From the NCBI GenBank assembly GCA_964030785.1, contig OZ034979.1, positions 36,940,484 to 37,004,483 on the forward strand: 64,000 bases of DNA. The letters run 5' to 3'. The stretch is from Siderastrea siderea. Taxonomy: Eukaryota; Cnidaria; Anthozoa; Scleractinia; Rhizangiidae. The translations under genes were made by a program, and so were the position numbers. A model generated the notes under the pieces. The model saw only the letters and a program-made list of their open reading frames with translations. It made no database searches and was not told the origin of the DNA. Positions 57,692 through 64,000 of this stretch are shown piece by piece (within the stretch, counting starts at the first letter, position 1; the number at the start of each line of letters is the position of its first letter).

Positions 57692-58239
57692 TGGATTATT
57701 CTACACTTTACTACTGGAGCGGTTTTTAATTGAGTGTCGTGAAACCAAACCCAAACTGGTTACTCTGACCAATCAGAAAAGACTCAAGCGACACAACGAG
57801 CCAATCAGAACTCGCAGCAGAAACGTGTAACTGGCGTCAAGCGCGGGAAAACGCGTGCGACCAAGTCGCGATTGGTTTTGGTTTTACTTCTGATTAGTTG
57901 AGAAAATGGCGCGAGTTCCTCTAACCAATCATGCGGCATAGTAATGCAAGATTAAAGCAAAGGCAAATTACTCTCGAAGCTCAATTGAAAACCTGCCCTA
58001 TTAAGGAAAAAGAAACCGAGCATTTCGTTTATATTTTTCTTTAAAGTAAGGACCAGCCTAACAAATGAGGCTCATGAATGCGGAGGATCTTTTTGCAAAA
58101 GGCAACTCATTTTCGCGCGCTTTCAGTCGGTTTCTTGAATTTGCCTCCAGTTCTGATTGGTTCAAAACCAGATTTGCTGATAAGGAGAATTCACGTGATA
58201 TGCCCCTGTTCTGGTGAATTACATGACTAAGGCCCCGGC

Positions 58240-58460
58240 CAAAAGGGTCCAACATTTCCAATCAACACCGTTTAAAAACGCTTGTGGGAACTCTGTTAAA
58301 TGTTGGCACGCTGTTAAATGATGTTCAATGATTTTGAAGGACGTTGAATGATGTAGAACGGTGTTGAACAAAGTTTTATTCCTGTCAAACATTCGTACAA
58401 CAAAGCTGTACCCCACAATGTTGAATGATAATGAATCCGTTTGCTAAGGGACCAAATGGC
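58240..58460. repeat. MITE-like repeat with GTTGAATGATG motifs, V2 copy
   Basis: Same DNA as 22230-22450, slightly diverged. Confidence 0.4.
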
Positions 58461-58917
58461 AAAATAAAGCATTTTCTTTTTGAACATACTATTTAGACTT
58501 GGAATATATCAGCTAAATTCGTTTAATACTTTCACTTTTATTTCTTTGCAGGTATAATTTGTTGTTCAATATCATCCCCCAGATGTACGGCTACTCGGCG
58601 ATCACTAAGGTCTTGTTATAAAATGTTCGTCTGAAATGTGAATTCGACTCCACTTTGAACTGCATGCCTCGGTAAAGATGGCAAAGCTGTGTTAGTCAGA
58701 TTTGATTTTAATTCAGTTAATCGCTATGAACATTTGATGATACCTTTAAGTGTAACTTTAATTGTTTCCCTAAGGAGTGCTCGCTTTTTGCCGCAGTGCC
58801 ACCCTTTGCAATCAATTTTGTTTATTTGCACTTCGTTTGTATGCTTTGTAAGTACGCAATGCTTATGTCTTGCGGTAAAATGTGTTGTAAATTAATAGGG
58901 TAAAATATGTTGCAAAT

Positions 58918-58925
58918 TATTATTA

Positions 58926-58985
<60 letters not shown>
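58918..58985. repeat. (ATT)n microsatellite, V2
   Basis: About 68 bp, purer than in V1. Confidence 0.93.
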
Positions 58986-58986
<1 letters not shown>

Positions 58987-59239
58987 ATTTCCATGAAAAG
59001 CCTGAGATCCGTACGGGCCGAACCTATTCAGCCTGGAGCACGAGGGGAGGGGAAGGGAGGGGGGCCTGACTTTGAAAGTTTATGACTTTTTTCACTCTGA
59101 GCATGCAAGCCAAAGCCACCAACCAAACCTGTTGTTTTTTCCTAAAATTTTTCTAGTAGCAGTTTAGTAGGACATATCATTGCTTAGCAAATCTAACGTT
59201 ACCATAGCAACCGTATTTTGACAGGCAGTTTTCTCAAAA

Positions 59240-59810
59240 TTTTAAATTGTATTGTTTTAAATAAAAAATTTTTACTGTATTTGGTTAAATTTTACATTTT
59301 TATATCAGTTGAGTGTTCTTTTTTTTAACCGCCTTTAACTGCTAAAAAGCCCAGCCTGAAAAGAATTAAGCTGCACATTCAAACTAAATGTGTCGGGACA
59401 TTCGAAGGTAGCTGCTGTTCCATCTTCGATACTAAAACGTAGCACTGTTTTTTTAAAAATATCTTTCCACTGATTTCCGTTTCAGATTATGCTGTGCATT
59501 ACATTGTTATCTCTGGTCTTCTCCTGGCTTCTGTATGACGCAAGAAAATCGCGATAAAATCGCCAAGGCAGACCACGATTCAAAACACTGAACAAGGCAG
59601 AAAATAAGCTAGACGACCCGCTGGTAGCACTACAGATCCAAATACAAGATCTTTATAGGCTCTCTAAAAGTTTATAATTTCTGTTCACAGCGGATACGTT
59701 ACAATGGTTCGTCTTTAGTTCCCACCCACATTGAATAGAGAGAAACTATTTTTTTAGCATTTAGGTTGAAAACCCAGCCGAATCACATTTTGTGCGTGTT
59801 TCGAGCCAAA
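59240..59810. other. V2-only insertion without a recognised gene
   Basis: In V1, TTCTCAAAATTCG runs on directly to AGAAGATTTGGCGC (23232-23255), whereas V2 has about 570 bp between the same blocks. No open frame or inverted ends were found. Confidence 0.55.
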
Positions 59811-60009
59811 ACGGAAATTCCGTCGAAGATTTGGCGCTCGAGTTTGTCAAATTGGAGCTGAGTTGCTAGTGAGATAGCATTCACAATTTCCGCAAGGCCT
59901 GGTACTTGACAGAAGTGAAATATGTGAAATATCATATATGTAAATTTCCGGTAAAATATTAAATGAAAGAACATCGCAATTATAAATAGAACTTAAGCAG
60001 TTGCGAAAA

Positions 60010-60080
60010 AAAGCCTAAGAAACTTAGACTTGAACGGGATTTGAACCTATGGCCCTGCCATTACTAGTGTAGCACCAGGA
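60010..60080 (-). repeat. tRNA-like SINE remnant, V2 copy
   Basis: Copy of 23688-23750; the B-box reads GGTTCAAATCCCG. No cloverleaf. Confidence 0.35.
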
Positions 60081-60427
60081 ATTATATCTTCCATGATTCT
60101 TGTTAGAAATTTTGGACTTTTACCATTAAGAAATTTAATTTCTTTGACTGAATCTTAAAACTTTTCAGTCTACCAATCCACCCAATTTCAAGATTTTTCA
60201 TTTATATTTCAGTCGAAATTTTCCTTTTCTGTTTATGGTAAACATCCACTGTCATCATCATGGAAAATGATGGAAATTTAACTGACGCAAATAGGTTCTT
60301 TGAAAAGAAATATTTTGGTGACAGCGGAACATTGCTTGTGAGCTTACCGCCCAAATAGAATGGCGACGGATATACAAAGATGGCAAATTATGAGATTCCT
60401 TTAATGGAAATGTTGACAATTTTTCCC

Positions 60428-60453
60428 AGAGAGAGAGAGAGAGAGAGAGAGAG
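60428..60453. repeat. Short (GA)n microsatellite, V2
   Basis: About 13 GA units; the V1 locus has about 120 units. Confidence 0.9.
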
Positions 60454-61178
60454 TGAATGGGGAAAATCCACTTTTTAAATTAAAACTTAAACTTTCCCAA
60501 ACAGTTTATTGTGCCGAGATTTTATTAGTGTTTTGCATTGAGAATTTGCTGAGAAATACATATAGATAGAGCTTCATTTGATTTACTTTGGCTGTTTCAA
60601 CGACGAAGGGAGAAGCATGTATAATTTTCTTATTAAACATGTACTCTCAGTTTGGGAGAGGTATACTTTTGTTTTTCCACCAGCCCTCCCATATAGCCAT
60701 TTATGAATACGGTTTCAATGGAATTTTCATTTCATCCCTTCAATTAGAAAAATGGCCATTTGAATCCAAGGGGTCCCTTAAGACGAAACACACAACCAAA
60801 TTGCGGTGAAATTCAATTTTAATTTTAACGGGCATAATGTCACTGCAACTATCATGTATTATCACTACTTCTTTACTTAGAATGCCCTATGTTTCTGCTA
60901 AGAGATACCATACCCTAAGTGCCTATGTTTTACTTTCTGTGGAAAAGAGCAGTGAATTACCGTGGAGCTGGTAAAACGTGGAGCCCGGCATCTCTCAAAG
61001 TTTTTGCTAACGCAAATCAAAATGAGTTTTGCCTGCTTCATTCTATGACAGTTATTTACACCCAAATCACGTTAACTTGACTTTCACGAACTTGAACGGT
61101 TTTGAGTTTCGCTCGACTGTTCGAGTTATCGAGATCCCTCTGTAGCGTGGAAAACTGTCGATATTCTTCAATTCCCTT

Positions 61179-61388
61179 TTGATTTCAGCGCCGTTAGACT
61201 TCACAACAAAACAACAATTAATCGCTGTCTGCCAAGAAGGACTAGGAATCTCGATAACTCGTAGTGGATCAGAACTAAGCTTAATACAACAAGTATCATC
61301 TTTTGCAAGAAAAATGTTATACAGGAATAGAAGGAATGTAACGATGCAAAGAAGTTTCAAAGACGAAATCTGTATCTGTAAATGGTAG
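61179..61388 (+). CDS. Exon-like frame after a strong acceptor (V2)
   Basis: TTCCCTTTTGATTTCAG leads into APLDFTTKQQLIAVCQEGL, then GISITRSGSELSLIQQV and a basic RKMLYRNRRN, to a stop at 61388. V1 has lost most of it and V0 has a diverged start at about 630-700. A minus-strand frame over the same DNA (61067-61360) begins at TTG and looks like a signal peptide by chance. The plus strand is preferred because of the acceptor. Product unknown. Confidence 0.3.
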   Translation: MISAPLDFTTKQQLIAVCQEGLGISITRSGSELSLIQQVSSFARKMLYRNRRNVTMQRSFKDEICICKW

Positions 61389-61951
61389 CTTTATCTCGCT
61401 CTGGCTGTAAAATCACAGTTATATAGCGCCCCTTCCCCCCGGTTATAAGCCCTCCAGATTATAGGCCCATCTACCTGTCAACAAAAATGATATTCCGATT
61501 ATAACCCTCCCCGGATATACGCCCCCCTTCATTTATCCGCGTTACTTTAACATAATTACTTTCACAAAACAAAGGACAACTTCAAATTGAAAATTAGGAA
61601 GGCATAATGCAAGTAGAGAGCGGAACAATACTGATGTTCCAAATAGTATGGGACTTAATTTGTTTCAAATAACGGTATTGAAGTAACTTCAAGCAAACAG
61701 CAAACAACCGGAACCAATGTTCCAAATTTTAATCGTGTATTCCGCCACCTTAGTTACTAAGGCCCAACTTTAAATGTCAAAACTGTGGCAATGGGATCGC
61801 TTGACGAGCAGGAAGATGTACCTGTGAGCAAATTTTCGCATTATATTTTAGAATCAGAGCAACTTTGTTTTATTATCTAGCAATTTTTGAGTAATTTCTA
61901 AACTCATTTTTTGAACAAATTTTCAGCATTTTCTTAGTAGTCTGTAGACAC

Positions 61952-62662
61952 CTACTGTTTAGATTCAGCTTGAAATACGACAGAGGCAGACCGGTGATCG
62001 GCTTTGTTCACTGCAGGCGAAATCAGAAGCTTTCCACGTCTCCTCTGTCGTACAAAGTACCCGGTTAAACAAATCAGCGCTGCCAATAACAAGCCACTCA
62101 TGACAGCGATAAAAACGCTGTGTTTAGAGACGGCGGAAGAAGAATTCCTTTTGTTGTCTTTATGGAGCTTTTGAGCTTCTTCTGCGTGGGGGATGGGCTT
62201 AGTTGACTCAGTAGTGTTCGACGGCAAAGTGGCTTTTTTTATTCCATTTTCTTTGTCGCGAATATTTGCCATCACCTCATGAAGAAAACTACCTGTTTCT
62301 TCTTCGCCAGGAGTATTCTTGCCCGTGTTATTTAGAGTCAGCGGCAGTGATGATGGTGGTCGCGTGCGGCGATGGCTGTTGGGAAGTTTTGGAAAGCCCA
62401 TGTGATCTAGCTCAACAGCACTTCGGTTGCCTTTTAGCTTTTCCCGTTGAACTTCTGTCAGTCCAGTTGTGTTATACCTCATGGAGGATCCAGTGGGTCT
62501 TACCGTCCTTGGTCGACTAAAGAATTGACGCTTGGAGGTTGTAGTTTTCAGAGTAGGGGGAGCAGTCGTGGTTGAATTCTGTGTTTTGGGTAGATTGGTC
62601 GAGGTTTGATTACTGGAGATATGTCGCTGGATTCGACGCTCGTGATAAACTGGCCAAGGCAC
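61952..62662 (-). CDS. Terminal exon: Ser/Thr/Asn-rich stalk, transmembrane helix, basic tail (V2)
   Basis: Sister of 25643-26356: 236 codons, starting after the same TTATTTTAG acceptor (first codon GTG, so not a true start). Stalk with NQT, NST, NTT, NSS sites, transmembrane helix at about residues 181-204 (SVFIAVMSGLLLAALICLTG), then RQRRRGK and a tail ending FQAESKQ. Eleven substitutions and one codon less than V1. A single-pass membrane protein C-terminus by inference; the tail has no ITAM/ITIM-type tyrosine motif. The upstream exons would lie to the right, in U5 and beyond the window. Confidence 0.6.
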   Translation of the reverse strand: MPWPVYHERRIQRHISSNQTSTNLPKTQNSTTTAPPTLKTTTSKRQFFSRPRTVRPTGSSMRYNTTGLTEVQREKLKGNRSAVELDHMGFPKLPNSHRRTRPPSSLPLTLNNTGKNTPGEEETGSFLHEVMANIRDKENGIKKATLPSNTTESTKPIPHAEEAQKLHKDNKRNSSSAVSKHSVFIAVMSGLLLAALICLTGYFVRQRRRGKLLISPAVNKADHRSASVVFQAESKQ

Positions 62663-63504
62663 TAAAATAACAATCAGGTAATTGCCATGTAAAGATGGTT
62701 ATCTGTATCTTTTCACTCCATAAAGAAGTAATTCACTTCACTGAAATAACAATTCTGATAAACTCTCAGTCAGAACACCACACTGCAAATTCAGAAGATC
62801 ACATTCAGCTCCAAAATACAAAATTAGCCCTGATGCCCGTACAGCTAATTCGACCCTTAGTGGAGCTATTTCGGTCACAGCTGGGGCAAAAAGACCCCAC
62901 TAAAAACCGAGGGCACACAATTGGACCCAATTTGGCCCTTTGATGCCGGCCTAGCCACTGTAAATAGGACTACTGTGGCCTTAATTAGGAGAGCCAAGTG
63001 AACCCCTCCAAATGGTACTGTATTTTACTCGCTTAAACGGCCCCACTTTTGGGGTTAAAACAGAACTTATGAATTTACAGTGAAAACCGGACCTCAAACA
63101 AGTTTTTGTGTCGTGACCAATTTAGAGAATATCTTCTTCCCCTGTATGATTGACATACTAATCCATTGTAATGTTAGTCCGAGAACATGGCTGTACACAT
63201 GACTACGCCTGGATGAAGATAGACAGTGAAGAGCAAAGCTTCTTTGTTTTTCCCTAGAGGGTTAGAGAAGCTTGCATAAAAGGCTACGTCCCACAGAAAT
63301 ATGACGACCCAAAACTAAATCTCTTAAAAACGGGACAGGATAAGTGGTTGTGATCGATTAAACACACGCGACCGAAGCATGATTGCAAACAAAAATAGAA
63401 GGTCTATAGTTTCAGAGATAAATAAACAAACGTGTAACATCGATTATCCTCTTATTTTGTTTGGATTCGGGTTAATTGAACTGGAGATTGCAAAGATTTC
63501 TGTG
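62663..63504. other. V2 right end without a gene
   Basis: Matches 26357-27480 apart from the SINE-like insert. No exon could be identified upstream of the transmembrane exon. Confidence 0.4.
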
Positions 63505-63749
63505 AGGATTTCGTAACCACAGGTTTTATCGCGTTCAGTCGCAAATTAGCTGAAAAGTATTGACTGCGAACTTAATGACCTAATAATATTTTAAAGACTA
63601 ACCGACGCATAAAAAAAAATAAACATTTACGCAAAGTGAAACTTTTAGCAGTGTTTTAGCTATGGCTGAAACTTGTCATAAAAAACGCAAAACCGTTAGT
63701 CGTTACGATCTAAGGCCTGTCGAGTTTGCTACTTGACTACCGCCCCCTA

Positions 63750-64000
63750 CTACAATTTTGATAATGCAAGATGAATTCCTCTTTGGCCGATGTTGTGGCT
63801 TTTATGACACGTAGGCTCAAATGCCGTCATTCTAAAAAGAACCGAGAGCAATAATTTATTTCCTCCTTGAATTTTGGGCGCAGACAAAGAGTTCGTGCGG
63901 ACACCGGCAGTGCTATGTCATGAAGGGGTTGGCGGGAATTGCCACACTCTGGAACTAAATTCTTTCCAAGGTGTAGCCTTGTGTTTTCACTTGTGTTGTA
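63750..64000 (-). CDS. Exon-like conserved frame, U5 copy, cut by the window end
   Basis: Same frame and stop as 27709-28008, with 15 extra bases in frame (AAAGAGTTCGTGCGG near 63887-63901), which U3 also has. Open to the window edge. Confidence 0.3.

Noticed and set aside
61067..61360. Secreted 97-residue protein on the minus strand
   Set aside because: It starts at TTG, not ATG, and the plus strand has a better acceptor and frame over the same DNA.

Overview
This is a eukaryotic, intron-containing, AT-rich and very repeat-dense window. The content points to a cnidarian, most likely a reef coral or other anthozoan. Clues are a Penelope-like GIY-YIG endonuclease tail, Crypton-derived (KIAA1958/ZMYM-type) gene fragments, many MITEs and spliced exons. 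The taxon is an inference from recognised families, not from a search. There is no long conventional host gene that can be read end to end. Most open frames in the window are shadows or run through microsatellites.

The window is built from two repeated modules, called U and V here. V0 (fragments at about 486-700, 5718-5770 and 6836-8110) is followed by U1 (about 8130-8205 and 11120-14035), V1 (about 14466-27480), U2 (about 27480-31805), U3 (about 32245-37975), U4 (about 39917-45050), V2 (about 45725-63505) and the start of U5 (63505-64000). The stretches 11120-27943 and 42055-64000 are one large duplication, offset about 36 kb across V and colinear apart from insertions. Comparing sister copies gives real empty sites, so insertions can be placed to the base with their target-site duplications (TSDs).

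Insertions dated this way are: a 4430-bp TIR element with an intact PIF1-like helicase (46375-50804, 8-bp TSD); a 2078-bp giant foldback with TTAA TSD (29082-31159); a 236-bp TTAA MITE (23384-23619); a 458-bp palindromic element with 10-bp TSD (21032-21489); a 576-bp TIR element (20377-20952); a 245-bp SINE-like insert (26936-27180); and CCCGGGGG-ended elements in U1 and U4. Other mobile DNA includes a 2549-bp TTAA element with a Crypton-derived exon (8435-10983), a Penelope-like tail (28365-29035), a pogo/Tigger-type MITE (5995-6170), and an element at the U3/U4 junction whose 15-bp ends resemble those of the helicase element.

Likely host coding sequence is modular and mostly on the minus strand. 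Each complete U copy keeps a 106-nt first exon encoding a signal peptide with a GT splice donor (13902-14007, 31330-31435, 37643-37730, 44551-44656). Each V copy ends with a Ser/Thr/Asn-rich stalk, transmembrane and tail exon (61952-62662, 25643-26356, and a broken copy at 7049-7740). The simplest model is a duplicated family of secreted or single-pass membrane proteins, but the middle exons are not resolved. On the plus strand there is a three-exon 5' end of an acidic protein with a SUMO-interaction-like motif (5139-5446), and weak exon candidates in V2 (53.8-57.7 kb). Their V1 counterparts are replaced by a 143-bp satellite or cut by insertions.
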